Both the position numbers and the translations under genes were made by a program. From Rhynchospora pubera (taxonomy: Eukaryota; Streptophyta; Magnoliopsida; Poales; Cyperaceae), in contig CM051459.1 in the NCBI GenBank assembly GCA_028095005.1, forward strand, positions 1,727,190 to 1,791,189: 64,000 nt of DNA, given 5' to 3'. Positions 44,955 to 54,959 of this stretch are shown one piece after another. The notes under the pieces are model-generated. The model was not told where the DNA came from. It did not search any database and saw only the letters and a list, made by a program, of their open reading frames with translations. Numbering within the stretch: the first letter of the stretch is position 1; every line of letters begins with the position of its first letter.

Positions 44955-46406
44955 TTAAGTCTTGATTGGATCGGACCCGGAGAGCGAGACGGCGAGCGAT
45001 TTGTCATAACCCTTGTTGTTGATGTCTCTCATGCGATCCCTTTCCAAGATAGTCTCATCCGTGCGAATTGAGGGATCGATGCCATTCAAATCATCAAGTG
45101 AGTACCCCATTGCTCCTTTTTTTACCAACAATTTCTTCGTTTGACCTGTATCTAGCTTGAAGTCAGCAATAACAAGGTCCGTTTGACTGAGAGGCGCTGG
45201 ATGATGCTTGATTTTGACTTTGGGGGTCTCAGTTTGGACCGAAGAAGAACAGTTCGGACCGAACAAGGGGCTGTTTGGACCGAACTTGATCCTGTTCGGA
45301 CCGAACAGAGTGTCTGCGACCTTTGATTCTTCAATTTGGACTGTTGTTCGGTCCGAACTAGAAGGGGTTCGGTCCGATGGTCTGGCAGTTTGGTCTGAAC
45401 AGATATTGTTGGGGTCGAGCAGAGCATCATGTGAGTGATCCTTTAGAAATTCTTCGATTTTAGAGACCCCTTGGACCATACAACACTTGTCAATGGGATC
45501 AGGGTATTTCAAAGCATAGTCTATTGAGAAACGGAGCTTCTCTCCTCCCACTCTAACCACAATCGTCCCATCTCGAGCATCCATTTTCACACCGGCGGTT
45601 CTAAGAAAGGGGCGTCCCAAAATTATAGGCACCTCCTTATCTTCTTCCATGTCTACCACAACAAAATCTCCCGGTATGACAAACTTATCCACTTGGACGG
45701 GCACATCTTTGAGAATACCTAATGGTAACCGCATTGAAGAATCGGCGAGTTTCAATGTCATGCATGTGGGTCTCAACTCACCAATACCAATTTTGTCAAA
45801 CATTGACTTGGGCATAAGACTCACACTAGCCCCCATATCACACAAAGCTTGCTTGATTATTGCATTTCCAATAGTGCAAGGAAGAGCAAACCTACCCGGA
45901 TCCTCAAGTTTTGGGGGCATCTTGCTTTTCAAAGCCTCGCTACTCTTGTGTGTTAGGGCCACCGTTTTGAGTTCTTCCATGGACCTCTTGCCTGTGCATA
46001 ACTCCTTCAAGAATCTTGCAAAGATCGGCACTTGAGCTATGACATCCGTGAATGGAATGTTGACCTTCAATTGCTTGAGAATCTCCCAAAAGGTCCTAAA
46101 TTGTTCAGCTTCCTTTTTCTTTAAAAGTCGCTGAGGAAATGGGACAGGGGGTCTATAGGTTGACTCAGGTTGTTGCGCTTTCTTCTTCCCCTTGGCTTGG
46201 ACATCTCCTTGGACATTCTCCTCTCTCTGTTCGGACCGAACAAGAGGTTGTTCGGACCGAACTGGGCATGGTGAGGTCACTTCGTCATTTAGATGGGGCT
46301 CTGAAACTGGCTGTTCGACCTGAACTAGAAGTGGTTTGGTCCGAACTGGAGGTGGTTCGGTCCAAACTGAGGGTCGAACTGTTTCGTTGGTAAGCACGGA
46401 CAGATC
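44955..46406 (-). CDS. Athila-type protease region
   Basis: About 480 codons in the same frame as Gag, directly after its TAA. Residues about 80-160 (EAEQFRTFWEILKQLKVNIPF, ARFLKELCTGKRSMEEL) and the retropepsin-like part (LCDMGASVSLMP at about 195, IILGRPFLRTA at about 260) are characteristic of Athila, where the usual DTG is replaced by D-x-G-A-S. Downstream, instead of RT, comes a low-complexity tail built from the palindrome (LFGPN, PSDRT, SVQTE repeats). It ends at a stop soon after YSLDDLNGIDPSI, a normal Athila word that precedes RT, so the frame is cut where RT should begin. There is no ATG at its start. Synthesis would need readthrough of the Gag stop. Confidence 0.8.
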   Translation of the reverse strand, partial: DLSVLTNETVRPSVWTEPPPVRTKPLLVQVEQPVSEPHLNDEVTSPCPVRSEQPLVRSEQREENVQGDVQAKGKKKAQQPESTYRPPVPFPQRLLKKKEAEQFRTFWEILKQLKVNIPFTDVIAQVPIFARFLKELCTGKRSMEELKTVALTHKSSEALKSKMPPKLEDPGRFALPCTIGNAIIKQALCDMGASVSLMPKSMFDKIGIGELRPTCMTLKLADSSMRLPLGILKDVPVQVDKFVIPGDFVVVDMEEDKEVPIILGRPFLRTAGVKMDARDGTIVVRVGGEKLRFSIDYALKYPDPIDKCCMVQGVSKIEEFLKDHSHDALLDPNNICSDQTARPSDRTPSSSDRTTVQIEESKVADTLFGPNRIKFGPNSPLFGPNCSSSVQTETPKVKIKHHPAPLSQTDLVIADFKLDTGQTKKLLVKKGAMGYSLDDLNGIDPSIRTDETILERDRMRDINNKGYDKSLAVSLSGSDPIKT

Positions 46407-47870
46407 TTAGTACTCTTTGCCGCTTCGTAGGACATGTACGGCTTTGATCTCTGCACTTGGGTTGATCTGAGGCTGGCTTGGAAGTTTGCCGAGTGGTCGG
46501 GAGAAGTGTGCTTCCATCATGCGTTCCAAGCGTTGCAAGGTGCTCGCACTTCCCTTAAATTCGTTGATGGTCACCTTCAATTCGTCGGTGGTGGCCTTCA
46601 ATTCATCTAACCCTAAAGCCATAGATTTGTTAATCTTTTCTTGCTCACTCATGAATTCTTGAACAACAATTGGAATTTCTTCTCTTTCGAAATAGGGTCT
46701 CTTTTGAAATGATTGGTCTCTATTGTTGTTGTTGAATTGTGCATTCCTATACAAATTTGGCGGGTTATTTTGGTACTTTGAACCATAAGGGGGTCCATTG
46801 TGTAGGTAGTTCACTTGGGCCCCTCCGTTACCAATTTTGGCAAGAGGACAATTGACAGATGTGTGTCCTTCCTCGCCGCATGCTCCGCATTGGCTTGAAT
46901 GGAGATGTGTCCCTTGAGCCGATTGGTAAGCGGCAAGTTCAGCTTCTAGCTCCTCTATCCTCGCCTCTTTAGTTGAAATTTTGTGCACTTGTTGCCTCGA
47001 ACTGCTTGAGTGGCGGGGAATGAGTAGAGGGTACCATGTGTAATTTCTTGCACAATAATCAAGTAGATCTCGCCCTCGTGCCGTATCAAGTCTTTTGAAT
47101 GCCCCACCTGAAAGAGAATCAAGATTGATTTTAATATTGTCATAAAGTCCAGTGTAGAATGATTTAAGGAGCATCCATTCTTGAATCCCATGATGTGGGC
47201 AAGAATTTTCTAAATCCCTAAATCGTTCCCATGCATCCCTCATTGATTCATTTTGATTTTGAGCAAAATTATTCAATTCAGCTCTAATTTTATCCGCTCT
47301 ATCCGAAGGAAAATACCTATCCAAGAAGGTTTGTGCCATTTCATCCCAAGACCTAATTGACCCTTTTTTCAATATTTTATACCATTTTTGTGCTCGATCC
47401 TTAAGGGTGAAGTGAAATAACAATAGCCTAATTGCTTGTTGAGGAACACCATTAAACTTAATTAATCTAGTGCAATCAATAAAAGTTTGTAAGTGAGCAT
47501 GGGGATCCTCATCATCGTTCCCATAGAACGGATTTTGTTGCACAAGCACGACGTGGTTGGGGGCGATTTGCATGTTGTTAGCGGCGATGCCTGGAATCAC
47601 CACTGGTCCGCCCACGTTTCTTGCGTTGGGAACTCCAAACTCCATGAGAGTCCTTTCACGATCCTCCTCATCTTCGTTGTCGGAGTTATGGATGCTCCCT
47701 TCATCTTCTTGGGTCCATCGTCGGCGCTCATTGTCAAAATCTCTCCTTTGACCCGTTAGGAGGGTCCGATCGGCTGTCAGTCGAGCCTCTCTTTGCTCAA
47801 GTTGGAGACGGAGGTTCTCCAATTCTTGTGTGCGCTGTGCAATGGCCTCGGGAGTGAGTGCCTCGGCCAT
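46407..47870 (-). CDS. gag: Gag of the Athila-type element
   Basis: 487 codons from the first ATG (MAEALTPEAI). The frame is open upstream to about 48119 without an ATG, and a possible acceptor TTATTGCAG/GACTGG at about 48050 hints that a spliced leader could add residues. Domains: a charged coiled coil near the N-terminus (ENLRLQLEQREARL), the Gag core (DPHAHLQTFIDCTRLIKFNGVP, FTLKDRAQKWYKIL, FLDRYFPSDRA), then a CCHC knuckle CGACGEEGHTSVNC. It ends VLRSGKEY followed by TAA, after which protease continues in the same frame. The sequence is intact, matching near-identical LTRs. Confidence 0.85.
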   Translation of the reverse strand: MAEALTPEAIAQRTQELENLRLQLEQREARLTADRTLLTGQRRDFDNERRRWTQEDEGSIHNSDNEDEEDRERTLMEFGVPNARNVGGPVVIPGIAANNMQIAPNHVVLVQQNPFYGNDDEDPHAHLQTFIDCTRLIKFNGVPQQAIRLLLFHFTLKDRAQKWYKILKKGSIRSWDEMAQTFLDRYFPSDRADKIRAELNNFAQNQNESMRDAWERFRDLENSCPHHGIQEWMLLKSFYTGLYDNIKINLDSLSGGAFKRLDTARGRDLLDYCARNYTWYPLLIPRHSSSSRQQVHKISTKEARIEELEAELAAYQSAQGTHLHSSQCGACGEEGHTSVNCPLAKIGNGGAQVNYLHNGPPYGSKYQNNPPNLYRNAQFNNNNRDQSFQKRPYFEREEIPIVVQEFMSEQEKINKSMALGLDELKATTDELKVTINEFKGSASTLQRLERMMEAHFSRPLGKLPSQPQINPSAEIKAVHVLRSGKEY

Positions 47871-48138
47871 TGTTAGGCTTCCTTCTCTCTGTTCAAGGCT
47901 CAGTTCGGTCCGAACTGGTCCTGTTCGGTCCGAACACGGAGTGGGTTGAGGGGCTGGTGGCTGTTCTGGATCCTCTGTCAAGTGTCGGAAGAAGTAGTTT
48001 CGAATTTTTGGAGGTGGAGACTTCTTCCTACGTGTCTTGCCTGCCAGTCCTGCAATAAAGAGAGGAAGAAGTGAGTAGAAAAGAAAAATAAAAAGTCTAG
48101 TCTCCAAATACTCAAACAAGTATCCAATATCGACACCG

Positions 48139-48156
48139 TCCCCGGCAACGGCGCCA
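48139..48156 (-). promoter_or_regulatory. Primer-binding site of the Athila-type element
   Basis: On the minus strand TGGCGCCGTTGCCGGGGA begins three bases after the LTR. This is the usual Athila primer site. Confidence 0.85.
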
Positions 48157-48159
48157 ATT

Positions 48160-50017
48160 TGATGAAGGCTTTAAACCTAGGAATCAAATAAATTTATAAA
48201 CCTAGACTTAACCTCACTAGTCGTTCGGAGTTAAGCTTAGGGTCGAACCCACAGGACGGATTAACGATTACTGGACTTGTTCTTTTTATGAAGCTAGACA
48301 ATAAAATAAGGGTGAGAGTGTTGTGAATAACAATGCAATTAAGTAGATATTTTTGGTTGTTTTTGATTCTAAATAATAAGGTAAACTAAAATAGGTAGAT
48401 TTTGGGGTTTTTCAATTATAATAAGGCGTCTTAGGGGTCAGGATTCACTTAGGTTTAGTCCTCGATTTGTTGGATCGCTCGCTGTCGCGTTAAATATCAA
48501 CAAATCTAAGCATATGCCATCAGTTCGGTCCGAACACGACTTGTTCGGTCCGAACAGAGGCTGGTATGTTGAGTTATGACCATATAACTTGAGTTTTAAC
48601 TTCATGAAGGGCTCAGATCGGCTATAGCTACATTACCTAATCCTCAACTATCGTCTTTTGGACTAGAAATTAGTACAGGTCTCTACTTTGCCCACATAGA
48701 CCAATTAAACCTAAACTTTCGTGTCGGTATTTTAATTAACCTATGTCTTATTTATTTGTTTTCTTAGGGATATCTAAGTTGCCTTTCAGCCAACTTAGAA
48801 ACTACACCTTTCAGTGCTAGCTAATCTCCTCTTTCGAATCTTCAACTTATCCCAAATACTTAATTCAATCCTTATTGTTTAACCTAACCTTGTAACTTAA
48901 CTAAACAGGCCTTTATTTAGAAGTAAATCAGGTCAAAACAAGGGAATTAAACAAGCAATTAAAATACTACTCAATAAATAGATCATAAAGCAAAACATCA
49001 AGTCATATCAAGTCATAACATCAAACTAAACCTAAACTACATCCATACCCTAAGACAACATAAATTTAGCCTAACATAGTACTAAAACACACAATAACAA
49101 GAGTAGAAATCACAAGATACAAGCCCATGAAAATTAGAGATAAAAACATAGGAAGAATAAACCAAGTTGTCTTTCTATGCTCGATCTTCAATCATCAAAG
49201 GCAGTGGGGTGTTGCAAGGCGTGTCTGCAACCTTCTCCTTGCTGCCGTCGCCTCAAGAATATGGTTGCTCAATGGTGGAATTGCCTAAGGAAGGTGGAAT
49301 TGTGTTATGAAGGGTAGAATGCCTTTCCTTCAGGCCTTGGGGCGAATATATAGTGGTCTTCTGGCTTGGAAAGGAGGCTGGGGCGCTATGGCAAGAAGAC
49401 ATACCAAAATATCGAGTTTTCATGCGTGAAAACCCTTCCAAATATGCCATGGCGGCTCTCGGTTCGGTCTGGACAAGTTTTGTTCGGACTGGACAGGGCT
49501 AATTCGGGTCAAAACAGCTCAATTCGGACCAAATAGCCTCAGTTCGGACCGAACATATTCAGTTCGGGTCGAACTGAGACTCCAGCTTTGAGTATCTGTT
49601 GTATTTTGGTCATATCTCCTTCGTCCGGACTCCGATTTAGGTGATTCAAAAGCCGTTGGAAAGCTTAGGTTGAGCTCTACAATGATGTTGACTCTATTTA
49701 GCCATTTACTTTTCTTAGACTCTCATTTTGTTCTGTAAAGATGCCTTCGGTCCGAGCAAAACTCCATTCGGTCCGAGTAGTAGCTTTGATGTTGCCTCCA
49801 AGTGCTAGGAATGAGTCGTCTAGCGTATGCCAAGTGCCAAAATCCATCTAATATTCGAGAATCCACTAGAAATCATCGAGAAACCTGAAAATAAGAGAAA
49901 AGACGACGGTAGAGCCAATTCCTAGAAAATCATAGCAATTTATCAAATAATTGAATGGTTTGAGTATGATTTGAGTGCTAAGTACGGTCCAAAAACCTAC
50001 AAATAATAACGATATCA
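48160..50017 (-). repeat. 5' LTR of the Athila-type element (right copy)
   Basis: 1858 bp. Differences from the left LTR seen by eye: CGGAGTT for CAGAGTT, GAGTTTTCATG for GAGTTTCCATG, and ACTTTTCTTAG for ACTTTCCTTAG. Perfect palindromes are at 48523, 48543 and 49542. Confidence 0.93.
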
Positions 50018-51024
50018 GTGCGCCAAAAGTGATCTACAAACTTCACATCTCGATCCGAAGTGATTGTTTTGGGCACACCATGCAGTCTGACAATTTCTTG
50101 CAAAAACAAACAAGCTACCTGCGAAGCATCAAAGGTTTTGTTGCAAGCAATGAAGTGTGCCATCTTAGAGAACCGGTCCACCACCACCATGATTAAATCC
50201 TTGTTTCTCTGGGTTCTGGGTAACCCGAGAACAAAGTCGAAACTGACATCTTCCCAAGGAGCCACTGGGACTGGTAGAGGTTGATATAGACATGCATTGG
50301 TTCCTCGTGTTTTGGCCAGCCTACAAGTCCTGCATCTCCCCACAAATCGAGCTACATCTCGCTCCATCCTTGGCCAATAGAACTGGTCTTGCAACCGCGT
50401 CAGTGTTTTATCAACTCCAAAATGCCCTGCAAATCTTCCAGCATGTCCTTCCGTGATAACTGCCTCCCTCAATGAGCCTTTAGGAACACACATGCGATTA
50501 CTTTTGAAAAGGTAACCTTCTCGTCGAATAAAATGCTGAAAAGGACCCGATTCGCACTTCTGCCAGATATCTGCAAAATCAAGATCATCTCCATATAACT
50601 CCTTGAATGCATCGAACCCGTTCACTTGAACCCGCATAGTTGTTATCAGTGAATGCCTCCGACTCAGTGCATCTGCTACCTGGTTCAACACTCCAGCCTT
50701 GTGTTTAATAGAGAAACTGAAAGCCTGTAAAAACTCAACCCACTTAGCATGTCTTGGCTTCAGCTTGTGTTGCCCATTGATGTACTTCAATGCTTCATGA
50801 TCAGAGTATAAAACAAACTCTTTGGAAATGAGGTAGTGCCGCCAGTACTCAAGACTTCTTACTATGGCATAAAATTCCTTATCATGAGTAGAGTACTTGA
50901 ACCTGACCTCATTCAGTTTCTCACTCAAAAATACCACTGGTCTACCCTTCTTGCTCAACACGCCACCAATACCCACACCAGATGCATCACAGTTCACCTC
51001 AAAAATCACCTCAAAATTTGGCAA
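50018..51024 (-). pseudogene. Chromovirus RNase H and integrase N-terminal part
   Basis: On the minus strand: RNase H (EVNCDASGVGIGGVLSKKG, YSTHDKEFYAIVRSL, LYSDHEALKYI), then integrase with the HHCC finger (EGHAGRFAGHFG, CRTCRLAKTR) and the first catalytic Asp region (VSFDFVLGLP), up to SDRDVKFVDHFWRT. This piece is open, but it is severed by the Athila-type insertion and separated from RT by stops. Confidence 0.85.
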
Positions 51025-52711
51025 AACCAGAACGGGTGTTTCAATTACCTTTTTCTTCAGTAATTGAAATGCCTCCTCAGCCTTTTAGGTCCAGGTGTAC
51101 TTTCCTCCTTTAATACAGTTGGTGATAGGAGCAATGATAGTGCTGAAGTTACGAATGAACCTTCGATAGGATGAGGCAAGGCCGTGAAAGCTCCTGATAT
51201 CATGGAGGTTTGTCGGTGTTGACTATCCTGTGATTGCTTCCACCTTGGCTGGATCCATCCGAATACTTTCCTTAGACACTATGTACCCAAGGAATGTCAC
51301 TTCATCAGAGAAAAAATGGCACTTCTTGGTGTTGGTATAACATCTACACTCGCAAGACCTCAAAGACTTGTCTCAAGTGTTGCAAATGCTGATCCTCAGA
51401 AGAACTGTACGCCAAAATGTCATCAAAATAAACAACCACAAATTGACCAATGAATGGGCGGAAAACCTGATTTATCAAGCGCATGAATGTGCTCGGTGCA
51501 TTGGATAACCCGAATGGCATCACCTTCCACTCGTAGAGGCCATCTCGAGTCTTGAAAGCTGTCTTTCATTCATCTCCGAGTCGGATCCGGATCTGATGAT
51601 ACCCACTCCGTAAGTCAATATTGGAAAACACAATTGCTCCATGCAATTGGTCAATTAGATCATCAAACCGAGGAATTGAAAAACGGTACTTGATGGTGAT
51701 CTTATTAACAGCTCTACTGTCTATGCACATTCTCCATGAGTCATCTTTCTTTGGAACCAACAAAGCTGGCACTGTACATGGGCTCATGCTCTCCCGTATA
51801 CCCTTGTCCAATAACTCATGCACTTGTCTCTGCAACTCCTCATGCTCTTTCGGACTCATGCGACAAGCAGCTTTATGAGAAATGATAGCCCCTGGCACTA
51901 GATCAATGCAGTGTTGGATATCTCTCATAGGTGGTAATCCGAACGGCAATTCTGCTGGTGCCACATCAGCGAACTCTTCCACTAATGACATGACCTGTGG
52001 AGGGAGTTCCTGACCATCATCATTAGCCTCTGTCACCACCAGGGCAAACACCTCACCCTTTTGCTCCACTTCCTTCTGAAATTCCACCTGAGATAGCAAC
52101 TGAATTTTCGCCTCTTTTCGCAAATCTGAAGGACCGAGGGTAATGGATACACCATCTTTTTGGAAAATATAGGTGTTTTTTAACCCATCATGCTTTGTTT
52201 TTCTATCAAACTGCCATGGTCTTCCCAATAAAATATGACAAGCATCCATAGGAACCACATCACACCAGACCTCATCAGTATATTTCTTCCCTATTGAGAA
52301 TTTCACAAGGCACCACTTTGACATTTTCACTTCACTACCCTTCTTGAACCAAAACAATTTGTAAGGTTGTGGATAATTTTCAGTACTTAACCCTAACTTC
52401 TCAACCATGGTGTTAGACACTATATTTTCACAACTACCCCCATCTATAATCACATTACAAACCTTACCTCCACTGGTGCATTTCGTATGGAAGATATTGT
52501 GTCGAAGCCACAACTCATCTTCACCGATATTAACACTCAATGCTCTTCTAACCACCAATGGTTCGCTTGAATCAGCATAAGTGATCTCCTCATCTTCAAC
52601 TAAAGGGTTCTCATCATCATCCGCATAATCATCATATGTTGGGTCAACATCTTCTTCAACCAGTGTGACAATTTGCTTGTTAGGGCAGTCAGCAATAAGG
52701 TGCCCTAAACC
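51025..52711 (-). pseudogene. Chromovirus protease and reverse transcriptase, broken
   Basis: The protease-like region has IIDGGSCENIVS and HILLGRPWQFDRKT. RT starts with LDKGIRESMSPCTVPALLVPKK and SNIDLRSGYHQIRI, where a TGA (51566-51568) interrupts. RT words continue after it (MPFGLSNAPSTFM, YFDDILAYSS region at 51410-51520) but frame shifts and stops follow. The YFDD catalytic box is still readable. It is dead as a gene. Confidence 0.85.
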
Positions 52712-53722
52712 CTAGCATTTAAAATACCGCATGTTTGTGAAAACTCCTATACTAGGTTGTCCCTTCTCCGGATAAGTTTTGGAATTTTGGATTTGGGTTG
52801 TTGTTGAGTTAGGTTTTGGAGGATGTGCTCTCCTATCTGTCTCAATCCCTGAAGAACGACCCTGGAACCTAGAACCAGTGACCCTTCTCTTCTGCTGTGA
52901 TTCAACCTTCAAGACCAACCTACATACATCCTCAAAGGAATAATATTATTGTAGGTACACCACATCAGCTATTTCTGGTCTTAACCCGGCAAGAAACCGA
53001 GCAACAATCTGTTCATCCTCCTCCACCACACCACATCGCATCCGCAACATATCAAACTCATTAGTGTACTGCTCCACTGTTAGGTTTCTTTGCTTAAGGT
53101 TGTGATAATCAATAAAAACTTCCTGTTTGTATTGGGTAGGTAGGAATTTGGCCATTAATTTCTTTTTCAACTTATCCCAAGTTCGGATCTTTGGTTTTCC
53201 TTCTCTAACACGCCTACTTTTCACATGTTCCCACCAGATTGAGGCATGTTTTCTCAACTTAATGGCTACTAACTTCACTTTCTGATCATCAGTCAGGTTC
53301 TTTACATCAAAAACCCGCTCAACAGTATGCATCCAATCAATAAACTCATCAAGATGAGATTTACCTTCAAACTCTGGAATATCAATCTTCACCCCAAGGT
53401 TTTGGAAGGATTGTTCAGGCTCTGGTCGAAATCTCTGGTTTCGCCCTTGATTTGAATTCCCCCACGGGTTGTAATCCTCCTCGTGGCTTGCTTCAGAAGA
53501 GTTAAAGGACTCTGACTCCTCCCCTTCTTCTCTGTTTGTAGAGCCCATCCCTGCTTCTGCAAGTTGGCGCTCTAACTCTCGAATTCGTCTTTCCAACGCA
53601 GCAATCTCTAGATCTCGTTGGTCTCGGCGGCGCGGCTCTTCTTCTTCGAGGTTGAGGTTGACTCCACGACCCCGACCTCCTCGTCCACGACCACTACCAC
53701 GACCACGATTCAAATCTGCCAT
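52712..53722 (-). pseudogene. gag: Chromovirus Gag, broken by stops
   Basis: The start is the ATG at 53722, right after the primer site (MADLNRGRGSGRGRGGRGRG, an Arg/Gly-rich head). The Gag core follows (FEGKSHLDEFIDWMHTVERVF, LRKHASIWWEH, KFLPTQYKQ). TAA at 52946-52948 and TAG at 52712-52714 interrupt it. The second falls inside the zinc knuckle (YFKC-stop-GLGHLIADC), whose first cysteine is also changed to Tyr. Confidence 0.85.
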
Positions 53723-53726
53723 CCTG

Positions 53727-53739
53727 GGCTCTGGTACCA
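53727..53739 (-). promoter_or_regulatory. Primer-binding site of the chromovirus
   Basis: On the minus strand TGGTACCAGAGCC follows the LTR by two bases. It differs by one base from the initiator-Met tRNA complement TGGTATCAGAGCC. Confidence 0.8.
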
Positions 53740-53741
53740 AA

Positions 53742-54047
53742 TGATGTACGAACGATAGAGAAAGACAATGAAAAAATACGAACAAGAGAGATTTTGATTG
53801 AGATCGCACAGATTCTCAAGGTTTATCTATCAATTTCAATTCTATTGAAAAAAACGAAAAATACAAAAATGGCAGCTGTCGAATTTTATTAATCAATTCT
53901 GTCTTCTTACATGTGCGGCTCCGCTTATTTATACTAAACAAAATTACTTAAGGAAATAATTAACCTAATTAGTTACGGTGAAATTAAGATACAAGGCCTA
54001 AGGCTCGTTGGCCCATACGTTGGCCCATATTACCCCTTCGTCCATCA
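53742..54047 (-). repeat. 5' LTR of the chromovirus (right copy)
   Basis: 306 bp, followed by the target duplication AATGC at 54048-54052. Confidence 0.92.
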
Positions 54048-54083
54048 AATGCTATTATACATGTGAATTTAATTTATAATATT

Positions 54084-54421
54084 GGGACTATTTGGATTCC
54101 CCAAGGAATTTGAGGAATTTCATCTTCCTACCATGAATTTATTATAAACAATCCAAACTCTTCACAAAATTACACACTTCCAATAAATTTATTCCTAAGA
54201 ATTGCAACTTCTCCAAATTCCCTAAGGGGCCGTTTGGATCCCCATGGGATTTTGGGAAATTTCATCTTCCTACCATAAATTTATTATAAACAATCTAAAC
54301 TCTTCACAAAATTACACACTTCCCAATAAATTTATTCCTAGAAATTGCAACTTCCCCAAATTCTCCAACTTCCTAAACTATCCAAACGGCCCCTAAATTC
54401 CTAAGCAATCCAAACGGCCCC
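54084..54421. mobile_element. Tourist-like MITE, outer member of a nested pair
   Basis: It starts GGGACTATTTGGATTCC and ends GCAATCCAAACGGCCCC, with ATT on both sides. The family core is at 54125-54180. A second MITE of the same family (54226-54393) has inserted into its right part. Both lie in the enlarged intron of the host gene. Confidence 0.8.
54226..54393. mobile_element. Tourist-like MITE, inner member, TAA target duplication
   Basis: GGGGCCGTTTGGAT and ATCCAAACGGCCCC are perfect inverted ends, flanked by TAA (54223-54225, 54394-54396). It is 168 bp and has the family core (ATTTATTATAAACAATCTAAAC). It landed in a relative of itself, so the outer copy is older. Confidence 0.9.
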
Positions 54422-54447
54422 ATTATGTGTTAATCTTCTTGCTGCAG

Positions 54448-54584
54448 CGAATTCTTCAATGGCATTGGTGAGATACATGCCGTAAAACACACTCACGGCA
54501 ATATCAATGAGGAAACATTGATATTGGTTGAAGACAGTGGAACTCTGAAAGGGAAAATAATTGGATCATCTTTGGGCACTTCAG
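54448..54584 (+). pseudogene. Unrecognised host gene, exon B
   Basis: Acceptor CTTGCTGCAG/CGAATT and donor CTTCAG/GTAAAC. The first base completes the split codon left by exon A, and 45 codons follow (EFFNGIGEIHAVKHTHGNI, ILVEDSGTLKGKIIG). The match of phase over 16.6 kb is strong evidence that A and B belong together. Confidence 0.65.
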
Positions 54585-54959
54585 GTAAACTTTAGAACCT
54601 TTTCGTTTCCAAGTTCCAACATATTTATTTTGAATTTTAGTTTAACTAGCATGTGTAATTGTCGTGCTGCAAAGTCCTATGATAGATGTGGATAAGCAGC
54701 AAATATTGTTGCACGTACTGCTCAATATTTTTGTGCTCCTACATTTCTCATAAAAGGAAGTACATTGTTGAGCTACAGCCATTGGGTAGTACAATCATCA
54801 TGGTAGCGATGAAAAGTCATCAACTTTAGTCAATTCTATTGAAACAACCAACAAACAATTCATAATGAAAAGCTGAATCACGAGTAGTTTACAACTTTGT
54901 TTCCCAAGTCATTATAAATAATTTGCTTACTTTAATTTTAATTTCCTTGTTTCTGTTAG

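Larger units (their letters stand above)
41347..50017 (-). mobile_element. Young Athila-type LTR element with Gag and protease only, 8.7 kb
   Basis: LTRs of 1858 bp (TGATGAAG...GATATCA on +) are flanked by GTGCG (41342-41346, 50018-50022). The insertion interrupts chromovirus integrase between DHFWRT and LWRKIG. On the minus strand a primer site TGGCGCCGTTGCCGGGGA and a polypurine tract TTTGGGGGAATT are typical of Athila. Gag and protease are present. The space where RT, RNase H and integrase should be (43205-44954) encodes none of them. The LTRs differ at about three positions, so this incomplete element moved recently and needs enzymes from a relative. It is peppered with the palindrome GTTCGGWCCGAAC. 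Confidence 0.93.
38094..54047 (-). mobile_element. Old chromovirus-type Ty3/gypsy element (CRM-like), with two nested insertions
   Basis: Terminal repeats of 305-306 bp (on the minus strand TGATGGACG...CGTACATCA) are flanked by AATGC (38089-38093, 54048-54052). The primer site TGGTACCAGAGCC matches initiator-Met tRNA. Gene order is Gag, protease, RT, RNase H, integrase, read right to left. TGATG...CATCA ends and the integrase tail YKVDLLGEYNVSGTFNVADLSPY recall CRM chromoviruses; I hold that assignment as tentative. The LTRs differ at about 13 positions plus one indel and the genes contain stops, so it is old and dead. It lies in an intron of the host gene in reverse orientation. Net length without nested elements is about 5.0 kb. 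Confidence 0.88.
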
